In this document: positions 46,301-60,699 of the stretch, in pieces
Layout of the letters: every line of letters begins with the position of its first letter
Numbering within the stretch: the first letter of the stretch is position 1
From: Drosophila miranda
Lineage: Eukaryota > Arthropoda > Insecta > Diptera > Drosophilidae
Assembly: GCF_003369915.1 (NCBI RefSeq)
Contig: NC_046677.1
Coordinates: forward strand, 12,338,001 to 12,402,000
Direction: 5' to 3'
DNA length: 64,000 nucleotides
Position numbers and translations under genes: made by a program
Notes under the pieces: generated by a model
Database searches by the model: none
What the model saw: the letters and a program-made list of their open reading frames with translations, nothing else
Told to the model about the DNA's origin: nothing

Positions 46301-49186
46301 CACACAGAGATCTCATGTTACACAGATCCTGTCCGCCAATATGGAATGGAATCCCTGCAGGCCGCAGGCCGCAGTCCGCAGTGCCGCATGGAATCCCATA
46401 CAAATGCACAAAAAACGGTGCCTCGATTTCTACATTTTGTATAAAAACTTTTCATTTGGTGTTTTCTCTTGTAGTGATTGATTTCTTGGGCTGAGTCCTT
46501 GAACTAGCCTAGAAATTTTTGCTGGAAGGTATTCATTCTTTCTTTCTTATTACCGCTTAAAAAGCAAGAATTCTATTTAATTTTTCAGTCAAGCATTTGC
46601 GCATGAGTATGTGTTTGAGTGTGTCTGTTTGTGTTTGTGTGTGTGTGTGTGTGTGAGTGTGAGTATGGGTGTGTATCTGTGTATAGGAGAATAATCTTAT
46701 AGCTTAGTTTTACTTGTTTTCTGATGTGGGAAGGAGAGTAAAGTGGAGGAATAGTGGATACTATAGCTATTGAGAGCTCTACATACAAATCTGGTGGCTT
46801 GGCATTTTGCTTCTTTGCTGCTACGCACTACACACGCACATACCTAATATCTTCGTAACCATAATCGTAACTATAAGTATATGCATGTACTATATATATA
46901 TATATATATATAGTATATATATATATATATCATTTCTGGTAATAAGTTTAAATAGTATGCAATTAATTTACTGACGTTGACGTATACATGAAAATGGTTT
47001 CTTTCCTCCTTGCTTTGCTTTGCTTTGCTTTGCCTCTATGCATGCCATGACTTAGTAATTCGTAATAATTTCCTTGGTATGTATGTAGATGTATAAACAT
47101 TTAAAATTTTCAATACACAACATCAATATATTGTTAATCATATATAATAATTGTTTGTTTCATAAATAGTTATAGATTTTTCGTATAGTGCTATAGCATA
47201 GTTTAATGTCTCTTAACATTGCAAATTTTACGTTTCGGGGCACCTTATTTACGAGGCAAGGGAACCGAGGGATACAAATCATAATCATAATCATAAGATT
47301 CAAATTATAAATACCAATAAATAGTAAATGATCTCCTACCTTTCCCAAGCCATTTAGTTCTTTTCTTCTCAATAGAAGTGTCCTTTTTTGTTTTTTTTTT
47401 TGTTTGTTATTTCTACAACTAAATTCATATTTTTTTAAAGGTTTTCTGCTTTTTGAATTCGTTAGGGACACATTTTCATTTGTAGTTTTGCAAGGAAATC
47501 TGTCAAGCACCATGATTTCATTTTATCGACCTTCCTTCCATACACTTCCCCGATCGCTATCTCGACTCTCGGAAACATTATCTCTCTGTCAGATCGAGCG
47601 CCGATCTGGTATCCATCCCAGCCTTTCATTTTCGTATTTAAAAATGTATTATATTTAGTTTGGCAATTTGTTTAACTTGTTCATTAATTTCTTGTATCTT
47701 TCTCTTTGTCTCTTTTGTATGCGCTTTTGATATTGCTGTTGAGTTGGGTTAAAACAAATTCGTTATGCTGAAACGCGTTTTTTCAATCTAAGTTACTTTA
47801 CGTACTCTCGCTCTGGTTTTCATTTACTCATTTCCATTTAATTTCATTTCACTTCTTCTATGCTTGTTTGTCTAGGGAGGGACTGTTCTGATCTTTGTCT
47901 AAAGTTACATTTTTAGCTTCGTTTTGGAATGGCGTGCTTCGATTTTGTAGCTGGCTTTGTTTTAGCTTTACAATCGTTGATTAGGTTAGTACTATTATGG
48001 TCTCACTTTGCTTGTATCGTGTTATACTATCTGTTTGTTATCTGTTATCCGTTTTGCGTTTGCCCGTTTTGCTGTTTTCGATTTTTCTTAAACATTTATT
48101 CGTTGTATTCGAAAAATTCTCATTAGCTCTTGCTGCCATTTTATGTATGTTTAGATGCATTCTGTGCTGACATGACACCAGAGAGTCAGGGCAGGGATGA
48201 GGCAGTATGACTTTATGACGAGGAGAAGATTAGTTTTTGGGGTTCGAACAAATGTTGTTATGGAATGGGGGATGGTTGATGGGGAATTGGGTATGGGGTA
48301 TGGGGTATGGGGATAGAATAAAGGGTTCGACTATATGTAGGTATATTATGCATACATCGTTTATTTTTATTTTAGAAAAAGTTATACATTTATTATAAAA
48401 CATAAACATATGCATGTCTTGTTTGGTTGCTTCTCGTATTCTTCTTGTATCTTGTATCTAGCTTTCCCTCGCATTCTCTGCTCTGCTTTGTCTATTAGCA
48501 AAACGGCCTGTTCTGACTATATGCCAAACCAAACGCCTCTACACTTGTATCTGTTTACGCATTCAGTTCTGTTTTCGTATCTCATTTATACAGTTATTTA
48601 TAGCTTAAATATTTGTCATGTTTGTTTCTCATTCTTTGGTGGATTGTGGGCTTCATCGCCATCAAAATGCTCCTCTCATAATTCTCTGCTCTGTTTAAAA
48701 ATATGTGTAGAGTGGAGTAGAGTGGAGTACATCCCAAACAAAAACTTAACTACAGCTTTACTTCTCTCCGTTTCTCAGTTTCTCAGTTTATTCCCTTCTG
48801 GAAGCCATTCTGTCCGCTAGTGGCGACTTGATAGATGTTTCTTTAAAAGTGCATTAACGAATAAAATATAATGGTAAAGTTGCTCTTATTTTGTAGTACT
48901 TATTCAATCACGGGCCCGATTGATATGCGCACCGATTAAAGTTAAACAATTGATGTGTGGAGGATGTGATACAAAACGAAAAACGAATTCATAATTCATC
49001 GAAACGTAATCAACTTAAACTAGGATTTGCTTAGCCTGATGCTTTGGATTTAAGCTATCGAAATGAAAAAATAATAATTTGAAGTAAATGAAGCTAAATG
49101 GGCCTAACAAATTGAGAAATCAATTAATTCATAAGAGGTTGAATCGAGTAACTAAAGGATAACATAATGAGTAGTAACGGGGATCT
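43360..49186 (-). other. 5.8 kb gene-free stretch, probably the long 3' UTR of Rbp9
   Basis: No open frame here resembles a protein. The DNA is AT-rich and studded with simple repeats: (CAAT)n near 45478, (TTTGG)n near 45548, (GT)n near 46635, an AT dinucleotide palindrome near 46890-46932, (CTTTG)n near 47010 and GGGTAT repeats near 48285-48310. The stretch lies directly downstream of Rbp9 on the minus strand, and ELAV-family transcripts in fly nervous tissue commonly have 3' UTRs of several kilobases. I infer a UTR; a separate non-coding transcript cannot be excluded. No tRNA or recognisable small RNA was seen. Confidence 0.4.
46890..46932. repeat. AT dinucleotide palindrome
   Basis: Two TA runs joined by a single AG step (ACTATATAT...TATAGTATATAT...) form a nearly perfect self-complementary tract of about 40 bases. 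In RNA it would fold into a hairpin. It probably arose by microsatellite expansion. Confidence 0.7.
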
Positions 49187-49951
49187 TTAAAAGAACCAAT
49201 TCGACCAGGAGGGCATGTTTTTGTTCCCAGAGCCAGCTCCTGACGACGATCCATTGGCTGCCATTCCCAGTCCCAGTCCCATGCCCATGCCCATTCCCAG
49301 CGCTCCTCCTCCTCCTACTCCGTTCCGCTGGCTTCCATGGCTACCCACAGAGCCTCCTGTTCCTGCTGATGTGTTGGCTGCACTGCTGGATCCTGATCCT
49401 ACTGCACTGCTGGCCACGTTTGTCAGGAACTGGGCGAATTCCTGCTGCAGTTGCAGCTGTTGCTGGAGCAGCTCAAATTGATTTTGTGGCTTGTTGTAAA
49501 TGAATTTTGTGGATGTTTTCAAAATGTTGCTTGACGACGAAGCCGAGGAGGAGGAGGCGGCAGCGCCATTGCCAGTGCTGCTTCCAGCATCGCCATTGGA
49601 CACTGCGACTGCTGCGACTGATGAAGTGTTGTTTGATGATCTCTTAGGTGGCGGCATTGATTGTTGCTTGTTGCTTTGTGTTGTTGATTGGAGCCTCTGC
49701 TGTTGCTGCTGCTGTTTGCTCGTGTTGCTGCTGCTACTGCTATGGCTGTTGTTGTTGGTGTTGTGCTGTCTGTTGTTGCTACTGCTGTTGTTGTGGTTAG
49801 CATATTTGCCATGTGGATTGTTCGAATTACTGATGCTACTACTGATGTTGTTCTGATTGTTCTGACGATGGTTGTGGAGCACCAGACCATTGGCCGCCAA
49901 GGCCGCCGCCGCCGCATTGGCATTGACAACAGCAGCCAACTTGGATAGTAA
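49187..49951 (-). CDS. Rbp9: Open frame continuing Rbp9 in frame past its stop (possible C-terminal extension)
   Basis: On the minus strand the Rbp9 frame ends in TAA at 49954-49952. The same frame then stays open for 254 codons to a stop at 49189-49187. The encoded sequence is low-complexity: an Ala-rich start, long Asn/Ser/Gln tracts, a short ordered piece (STKFIYNKPQNQFELLQQQL) and a Gly/Met run, ending NMPSWSNWFF. Translation would need read-through of the TAA or alternative splicing around it; a GTAATT sequence overlapping the stop could be a weak donor. I recall that long Rbp9 isoforms of about 680 residues are annotated in D. melanogaster, and this frame would give about 707. Against it, repeat-rich 3' UTRs often stay open by chance. 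Confidence 0.5.
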   Translation of the reverse strand, partial: LLSKLAAVVNANAAAAALAANGLVLHNHRQNNQNNISSSISNSNNPHGKYANHNNSSSNNRQHNTNNNSHSSSSSNTSKQQQQQQRLQSTTQSNKQQSMPPPKRSSNNTSSVAAVAVSNGDAGSSTGNGAAASSSSASSSSNILKTSTKFIYNKPQNQFELLQQQLQLQQEFAQFLTNVASSAVGSGSSSAANTSAGTGGSVGSHGSQRNGVGGGGALGMGMGMGLGLGMAANGSSSGAGSGNKNMPSWSNWFF

Positions 49952-52480
<2,529 letters not shown>

Positions 52481-52714
52481 TTAAGATTCATATCTTTCCT
52501 ATCATAAAGAGGTATACAATAGTCGAATAAATAAACATGAACTTTACTGCTTTCTTTTTTGCGAAAAACTTGTTCACGAGACAGTAATAAAGGGAGGAGG
52601 AGGCGTTTATAGAGTTGATCTTGAGATAATACTGCAGGGGGATCTGCAAGAGAACACAACAAATACATTATGAACAATTTTCGTAGTGTATCTACAATAT
52701 CTTAGATCACTTAC

Positions 52715-52795
52715 CCTTTCCTGGGGCGCACGCAGGGTGGATCAACCGAAATGGAACACAAAAGTCTTTCTGCCTGTGGACCGATCTCAGGCGTA
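52715..52795 (-). other. Candidate 5' UTR exon of Rbp9
   Basis: On the minus strand a strong donor, GAAAGG|GTAAGTGATC, ends an exon at 52715. A possible acceptor, CTCCTAACTAG, lies about 90 bp upstream. Another acceptor, CTCTTGCAG at about 52642, could start the next exon before the NAGNAG acceptor ahead of the ATG. No coding potential is evident. The left boundary is a guess. Confidence 0.35.
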
Positions 52796-52799
52796 TTCT

Positions 52800-54947
52800 A
52801 TAGCCTAGTTAGGAGCGCGTATAACAAGTATACGTATGGGTACGTTTGGGTTGCTTGTGTGCCCGAAAGTTTACTGAAAAGGAAGTGCCAAAAAACCAAA
52901 CAAAGTTGCAATAAAAATCAATTATTTTAATTCAATTTAAATGAAATGCGGGCAGGGGCCGCTCTCCCCGCTTTTCCTGGGGAAGCGCCAAAGTGAGTGG
53001 TTTTTTTTGTTTAATGAAACCTTAGAAATGCCCGAGACGAGAGCTCTTTGTTGCTGTGGCTGCCACACATTTGCTGCCTGACTGCATGGCAGAATGGGTG
53101 AAGGTAAGATCCGGCGGTAGAAATGGCTGAAAAATCGATGCAATTAAAATGCGGTCTCCCTTTATTGGAGCCAATTAGATGCCTATTCTAAATAATGGAT
53201 ATGGACTGGAGGCGAATATCCCTCCACCAACTGTTGGGCTTTACACGCAGGCATAGTCTTTTATTTATCTATTGAAAGAGAGTCTAACTTAAAGGAGTTC
53301 ACAGACTGTTTCCATAGCGTAGATATGATATGATACATATGTATGTCCCTCTATTTTGTTGATATCAGCATTTGATCACGTTCTTTAAATAATGTTCTCC
53401 ATTGAATTCATTCCCTTTTCCACAACTAAAACAAAAATACTGTGCGTTCTCCAGCTACGACGACAACGCATGCGCCTCACAATTCTGTCACTCTCTCTTT
53501 CTGTCTCTGTCTCTATAAACGTATCTCTCTACGGGACGGACCGAGAGAGATCTCTTCAGTTTTTTATTAAGAGAGGCGCGGTGGGTTTGTGGTGTTTGCT
53601 ATTCGTTGAAAGGCATTGAAATACTCAACAAATAAACAAATAAATACATTCGAAATGCAAATGGAGCTTTGCTTGGGAATATTGTGGCCATATTGGAGCC
53701 CATACCCACACACCGCACAGACGGGACGGCCTGCTATATAGTACGTATACGCTAAATATATGGATTAAATCGTTAACTTGTTATCCGACGAATAAGTACG
53801 TCCGATGGATGGATGGTGGTCTCTGCTCTGCTTCTTGTAACACATTCTCGTATAGTAAATTGTATTTTTAGCATATGTTCAATTTTGTGCCTTTATGACG
53901 ATTGCGGCCTGCAATAAACTTATTTACATGTCTGTGTACTCGAACTTTTTTCATTATAAGGTGGGGAGAGAAAGAGATTGGAAAAACTGCAAAATATTCA
54001 TATAAAACGAATGAAAAAAAACCTAGTTTGAATAAATATCTTTCATTGGCTATCTATCATTATGGGATCATCTTATACGATTCTAAAATATATACTCGTA
54101 CAAAATTCGCAATTATATTCGGAAACTGTCTGCATTGGCAGATTTTTCTTCACTTTTGTACCGACACTTTTCTTTCTGTAAATAAAAAATCGATCTTAGC
54201 AAGGCAAGACTTTCTCTATGTTTTCTTTAAGGATCATTTATCATTCAATTTGATTGCTTTGATTGGAAATACCTTTTGGGATAGATTACCGTCTACCGTC
54301 GAATGTTTTCTGTTGTACATTTTATTGCGCGGGCAGTTTGTTGCATTTCCCAGCGTAAATCGTGCGAGAAAATAATATTTTAAAAATAAACAAACAAATG
54401 CTGGGATATACGAAATAGAAGAGCTATGCTGCTGCTGTGCTGTACTGCGGTTCTGCGTAGCCGGCACAAATTATAGTTGTATTTTCGAAAATATTTTTAA
54501 AGCAGCAAAAGAATCGCAGCTGACGCGATGACGTCGCACGGTGGGGCCTCAGCCGAAAAGAGGTGACAAAAGTCAATGAATTGTATGAGCGCTTTTGATA
54601 AAATGAATAAAGAATTTTCTAAAATCGCGAAATGCACTTTTGAACTTAGATAAAGAAATATTCAAAGGAAATATATAAGGAAAAAAAATATCAATGAAAT
54701 TCAAATATACATATATTTTTGTTAAGTCAAATCAAAGTTGAAAAATAACTCAAAAATTATATCCATATACTAATACATCCATATATTTAATCTATTAGAC
54801 AAATTAATGACCGAGAAACTTTTCTAGAGAGTTTTATTGCGCTGAATACAAGTCCGATCACAAAATTTCGAGATATCCTAGCCTAAAAGTGCAAAAAAAC
54901 GGGTCTTTGACTATGCTCGACTATGCATCTAAAAGTGCTAGTCTTAC
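52800..54947. other. Probable Rbp9 5' intronic DNA
   Basis: No gene was recognised. An open plus-strand frame of 157 codons at 53902-54375 starts with ordinary AT-rich codons and has no domain resemblance; I regard it as chance. Simple CT and GA runs occur near 53480-53560. Confidence 0.4.
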
Positions 54948-55060
54948 CATTCAAAACTTTTGAATTTTTGAGATATCAGGCCCACTGTGCATCGGAGCTG
55001 TTGCTGCTCGACGCATATTTGAGGTTAAGTGGCAGCAGAGTTTTCCCCACAATCCACTGC
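54948..55060 (-). other. Candidate upstream exon of Rbp9 (UTR or small coding exon)
   Basis: On the minus strand a good acceptor, CATTTCCTTCAG, precedes 55060 and a good donor, GAATG|GTAAGACT, follows 54948, defining 113 nt. A second donor, GAAAAG|GTAACAG, at 55138 could end the exon before it. Joined across that junction, the frame reads NGKKR then QWIVGKTLLPLNLKYASSS and stops at TGA. It therefore behaves either as an upstream open frame in a UTR or as the C-terminus of an unrecognised small gene. Only transcripts could decide. Confidence 0.35.
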
Positions 55061-55137
55061 CTGAAGGAAATGTTCTCGCATTAAATTCATTTTCCGAATT
55101 ATATAAATTCTCGTGGAAATGAGCCTGGTTCTGTTAC

Positions 55138-58100
55138 CTTTTCTTCCCGTTGGGCTGGACGTTGGATGGATCTGCTCTCAGATCGTGGAAAACTTGTTGC
55201 TGTTTTCTCGATTTAGATTTCAGTGCGATTACGAAACAATTTTCAGGGTGGGATGGATGTTTGGTTTTACGCGAGTATATTTATTTTAATAATAACCGAG
55301 ACAAAAACCGAACAGAATCCGAATTGGAAGAAAGCACAACCAAAACAAAGCGACAACCGAAAGGAAGGCAAAGAGATTTAGTTAATTGGAGGGATTATAA
55401 TTAAATTGTTGAAATTTAATTTGTTGCCGTGACTGTTGGAAAAAGGAGAAACCGAACTAAACTAAACAGAACACAACAGAACCGAACCGAAACGTGCAAC
55501 TAATTCGTAATAACAATAACGATAATAATAATAATAATAAGGAAATAAAATCGAACGGAAAGTAGAAAAGAACGCGTTCCTGCAACTCAACAGAACAGAA
55601 ATAAATGATTTGGCGAGCGGCGTGGAAAGTATTTTTATGCCTCCGAGCGAGTCCAAGCACGGAACGGGAGAGCGGCGATACCGCGCGTGAGAGAGAGAGA
55701 GACTGTTGACTGTTGTGCAGTTGGGTTGGCCAACTTGTCGAATGCTTGCTCTTTGGCGCCGCAAGGGAAGAGAAATCCGTTTGGAATGGATCACCCACCT
55801 ATGAACGGATACATCCAATGAGCACACACGCTCGGGTATACATATGTATTTTTGAGGCGCCGGGGAAGGTAATTTATAATTGGATTCTCTTTGAAAACTC
55901 ACTATAAATAATTGCACTTCCTTTATGGTAATCTATTTAATATGCCCATAACATCCGAAGGCAAAAGACTTCTAAGCACTAAACAGCTGACATTATTTCC
56001 AGTTGATGTTCAAATCTGTGGCAGCAAAACAGTTGTTCCAACTGATAATGGGGCAGTTAAATATTCTATTGATTAAAACCCATATTGTCGATGTCTTCCG
56101 GTTATCTAAACATCCGACTGATACTGAAGCACCTTAAATGAAATCATTATCACATACACATACATATGTATGTACATACATATGTAGTTAAGATACATAA
56201 GCATTAAGCCACTAACTTTGAAAACGCTTTCAGTTGCATTGAATATTGGATGTTTTTTCTGTTCCTAGGAAAACAGACTCCAATTTATAATACAATTGAA
56301 ACAAGCCATACATTTACAGTGGTACACGGCCCCTCAATAAGGATAATTATAATTCCACTCCCACAACCGTCTGTCCAATAACGTCTTCTAGCCACTTTTT
56401 CCCAAAAAAACACGCCCACGCATAATGAAGCACAAACCAATAATTTTCTTTAATAAATTGTTAAAAATTCCTACCACCTAATTGATAGATGCACGGCTGG
56501 GTTGGAGCCGTACATGGTTCGAGAAATATAGGAAACTTGATCTATACATACATATGTACATATGTATGTTTGTATGTACTTGGCAGCCGGGGCACAGGAG
56601 CTATGCAAAATGCAAGAACAAAACAAAAAAGTGACACACCTTGCCAAAGTCTCCGCGTAGATAGGTAGAGAGAAACAGAGAGAGAGAGAGGGAGAGACGG
56701 AGAGACAGAGGGAGTAGAAGGACTAGTAAAGAAAGTAGAAGAATGTCTAAAGCTGAATTATAGAGGCCGCTTCGCATTTGGGTGCGGCAAAAATAAACGG
56801 GAGAGAGAGCAAAAAAACGAAAACTGCAGCAGAAGCGCAGGCAGCGCAGTCAGCTGTCAGCTGAGCGCGCCACAAGATATGCAAGTCCCGAGCAGTAGGG
56901 AGAACCAGCACCAGAGAGTGCGAGAGCAAGCACACATAAGCTCAGAGAGAGTAAGCTTAGCTGCAAGCTGACGTTGACGTTGACTTTGACGCTAACGTCA
57001 GCTTCAACACAGGGGTGGGTGGGCTGGTGGTCGATGACTACGGAACAGTTACCGAATCAGGCTCAAAAAAACCGGGGCCCTGTGCATCCTGTGCTAATCG
57101 AATTTGAAAACGAAATAAAATATACTATATTATATCTAGGGAAAAAGTAAGCCGGACCGAACATTAATAATTACATCCCCTTATAAAGATAGCTCTGAGC
57201 TCTGCGAAGCTTTTTCTGCAGCAGGCTCGGTCTCCAACACCATCCCTCCACCCGGCAGTGACCGCTCCTGGATCAACGTCGTTTTTTAGGTTAAATGGCG
57301 ACTGCAGGCAGCGGCCGGCGCTGCACGAAACGCAGCTTTGTGCATGAGTGTGCAGTTGGTTGTTTGACTGTGTGAGTATGTGTAGGCAGCAAATACATAT
57401 CAGAGTATAGAGAAATTGCGACTCTGCCGACAGAGAGCCTCCCCATTGAGCCCCGTTTTACTATCGCCTGATACGAGAGCTGAGGGCTGTGGGCTGAAGG
57501 GGAGGTGGTTCTCTACTCTGCTATATGCAAAGTGAAAAATCGACTTTGGGTGTGGGCACTTTTGCATGGCGAATAGAATGTAAAATGTAATTGCGGATCC
57601 CCCATGATTTCACCATTTTCTTACTTGGCTCGTCGGCGCCGCAAAATATTCTTCACTGATTTTCACAACTTTCCGTTATGTGTTTTCGTTTTAGAAAAAC
57701 TTGAGAATTTGGTTCGTTGCGTTGCAAATGAGTTTTAAAAACTAGTTGAGCACGTACGCACACACATTTAAAGATTTTTCGAACTGATTCCGATACATAT
57801 ATGTATGTAGCACTATATATTCATGTGTAGATATATGCATGTGGCATTACGAAAATTTGTGTGTGGCTGGTTGTGTGAGTATGCTAGATGTGTGTATTTT
57901 GATACCGATATACAACAATTTATAAACGACGACAATACGACGAGAATCAAAAAACACAACTTGCTGTCGAGAGTGCAAGAACTAAATGGTTGTTCGATTG
58001 CCGCCAGGATAAATGCAGCCAGGACTCGCGACTGCGCTGCCCGCTGCACCAGTACCAGTAGCAGCAGCAGCAGCTCCTCTGCTCCTCGTTCTGCCATTGG

Positions 58101-60000
58101 CGGCGTACAGTTGAGTACGCGAGAGAGCAAAGACATAACAACTGCGTAGTTTTTGCATTGGCATGCACAGTGGAACGAAGACGACATCAGCATATCTAAG
58201 GGTAAGTTAATTGCTTGAACTTAATGAAATCGAGAGAACCCAACGGATATCTTTGTATGTAATTGACAGTACCATGTACCGTATACCCAAGACAGTGCCC
58301 TCATATCATTTACACTTTTAACAATATTTATTCAAAATTGGCACATTGTACCCCCCACACAAATGAGAAGAACAAGAATTAGAAGAGGCAGTCAGCAGAT
58401 GAGGAAGGCAGCGAAGAGGCCGTCAGCAACTCCAACAATAACAAGAAGCTGCAGCGCAAAATTGCGCAGGTACTGGCAGAGCCAGAAGCAGAAGCAGCAA
58501 CAGCGCATCGCAAGCGCTGCACTAGCTTGAGGGATATAACGGTAGAGTTCTCTCTCTCTCTCGCACTCTCTCCTTCACATCAGTTAGTTATTCTCTCTAC
58601 AGTTTAAGCTGCACTGCCAGGCTTCGTCATTTAGCCGAATAGCCTACATTCGTTCGCAAAACATAAACAAGGAAATGCAGCCAGCAGAAGCGATGAACAC
58701 GAAACAAATTGTGGTAGGTTCTTCGTATAGAAAGAGAGTGAGAGAGAGCGCGCATCAGGAGCGAACGGCTGCCCGAGCATCTCAAGCCGGCCGCTACGAC
58801 ACCGCTGTGGGAAAGAGCAGCCAAAAAGGCACCCAAACAAACAGTTAAATAGCAACAAATGCAAGGCAGCTGACTGCAAGAGAGGCTAGGAGGGAATTGA
58901 GAGAGCGAGCGAACGAGCAGCAAGCTCAACTTGACATCATTTGTGTCAAAAGACCATTGAACTCTACTCTGCGAGCAAAACGCCACCCTACACCACCACC
59001 CCCCAATATTCACCCCCCAACCGCTCTCACCTATTTGTATATATGCAACAATCTCTGCTCTTTCCTTCGTCGTTGCTTGTTTTGTTGCTGTTTGCTTACA
59101 GATGTACTACATATGTACGTGTAAAACAACCTGCACGCACACGGACAAGCTCAATGTATTACAAACCTTTTTTTAGCTGCAGTTACCTTACAACTGTAAG
59201 TAATTTAACCCTTACAGGTCTAAGAATTTCACTAGCGGAAATTACGATTTGGGTAACTTCAGATTCATTATTCAATTTATAGATTTGGAAACGCTTCTTT
59301 TTACAGATCATTTGTGCATCTAGTGCTTTGGAATTTCAACGAACGCGTTCAACAGCACGGACATTACGGATTTTAGAACGCTTGCGTTGGAGGCGACGTT
59401 TTAAGTGTTTTTAAGTAAAAGAGGTAAGTACTTCTAGATAGTAACCTGCGCATGCAAATGCTCTGGTGGCTGGCGCAATTAATGAATAGTGAATTAATAT
59501 TAGAGCGCGTTTTTAAAAGACTCGCGAAAATTTGTTGTCTTGCTTCTTCTGCGCGTAGCTAGTGTTAGGGATGGGGGTCATAAGACATATGTCGATATTG
59601 ATATAAAAAACTATCGCATAAAATATATCGAAGATTTCATGTCTTGATAGAAATCGTACATATCTATTGCAATGTCCACTAATAGCTGTATAGACTTTGA
59701 TATATTTGCGAAGAGGGAAATTGGTTCTGAAAACTAAAACAATAAATCATCAACCGGCATATATATATTTCGCTCTCACTTCATGTTTTTTCCATAAGGC
59801 TGTCTCTGTTTTTTTCAGCTAGTCTGCAAAGTCTAATGTCATCCAAAAAGAAAAAGATAAAAAAAAACTCTTTAACATGGATTTTACCAGGGTTGAGGTG
59901 AGGGCTGTGTGCAGTGTCACCGCCACCAGATTGCTAAACAATTTTCCCCATTTTGTAGTGCGTGAACACGCCTCCACCTGATCCACAAAACTTGTGAAAA
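55138..60000. other. Upstream region of Rbp9, regulatory or intronic
   Basis: No gene could be supported. The segment from 55.5 to 58.6 kb has many GAGA-like runs (56660-56720, 58550 CT run, 58740), as in neuronal fly promoters, plus several palindromic CATATG/TACATA motifs. Plus-strand donor-like sequences occur at 58200 (AAGG|GTAAGTTA) and 59424 (AAAGAG|GTAAGTAC). A stop-free GC-rich stretch lies at 58391-58570 on the plus strand. I cannot assemble these into a transcript. Confidence 0.35.
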
Positions 60001-60699
60001 CACAGGATCACTCTCGACATCTTTCTGGAGAAGCCAACTCTACTAGTCCGCTATGGAAAAAGTTTGGAGTCGGAACGGAACTCGACGAGCTGACAGACCT
60101 ACTGTCCTGCTACCTAAAAGTGGGGTATCCATGGACGAAAGTAATGGACTAAATTATCGCAGCCGAATCCCTGCGCAGATGATAATTACTTCTACGAGCC
60201 AGTGACTGCTCCCAACCTATAACGATGAGCTTGTAGGCTTCAAGAATACTTGCCTTACTCCCATCATTGACGCATGCTATGGACCATTGTGAGCGAGCAC
60301 AGAGCACTGACCATCTTCGTGTTTGTGATAAAGACCAATGCCAATAGTTGCGTGGTCGCTACACTGCGGGTTTTGGCCTCCGTCCTGGATGCTTGGGTTT
60401 TGCTGTGGATTCTTTTTAAGAATCGCAAAATCAATTGATTAAAAATGTGGTCTTTCGAAGATTGCAGCATCGGAGGAATCAATCAGTGAAAATCTTGAGG
60501 GAAAACTGATGTCATTACCGCCAGCTCCTATGACATTGTGGCAACACGGATGATTTGGATATCTTAAACGATGCTGAATATTTACCTACAATATACAAGA
60601 AATTGATAGTTCTGGTTCCCGTTTCGGCTGATAAATAACTTTACTTACACATAATCGTACAATATGTGTCTTATAAAATGAACGTTCCACTTATTTCAC

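Noticed and set aside
48230-48260. GGGTTCGAAC resembling a tRNA T-loop
   Set aside because: No acceptor stem, D-arm or anticodon arm can be folded around it.
49500-49856. Plus-strand frames opposite the Rbp9 low-complexity region
   Set aside because: Leu/Cys/Val runs are the antisense of CAG/AAC repeats; no independent gene signal.
53902-54375. 157-codon plus-strand open frame upstream of Rbp9
   Set aside because: AT-driven codon use, no start context or domains, and it lies in probable intronic DNA.
58391-58570. GC-rich plus-strand open stretch (AVSNSNNNKKLQRKIAQVLA)
   Set aside because: It looks protein-like but has an upstream stop, no good acceptor and no partner exon, so a gene could not be supported.
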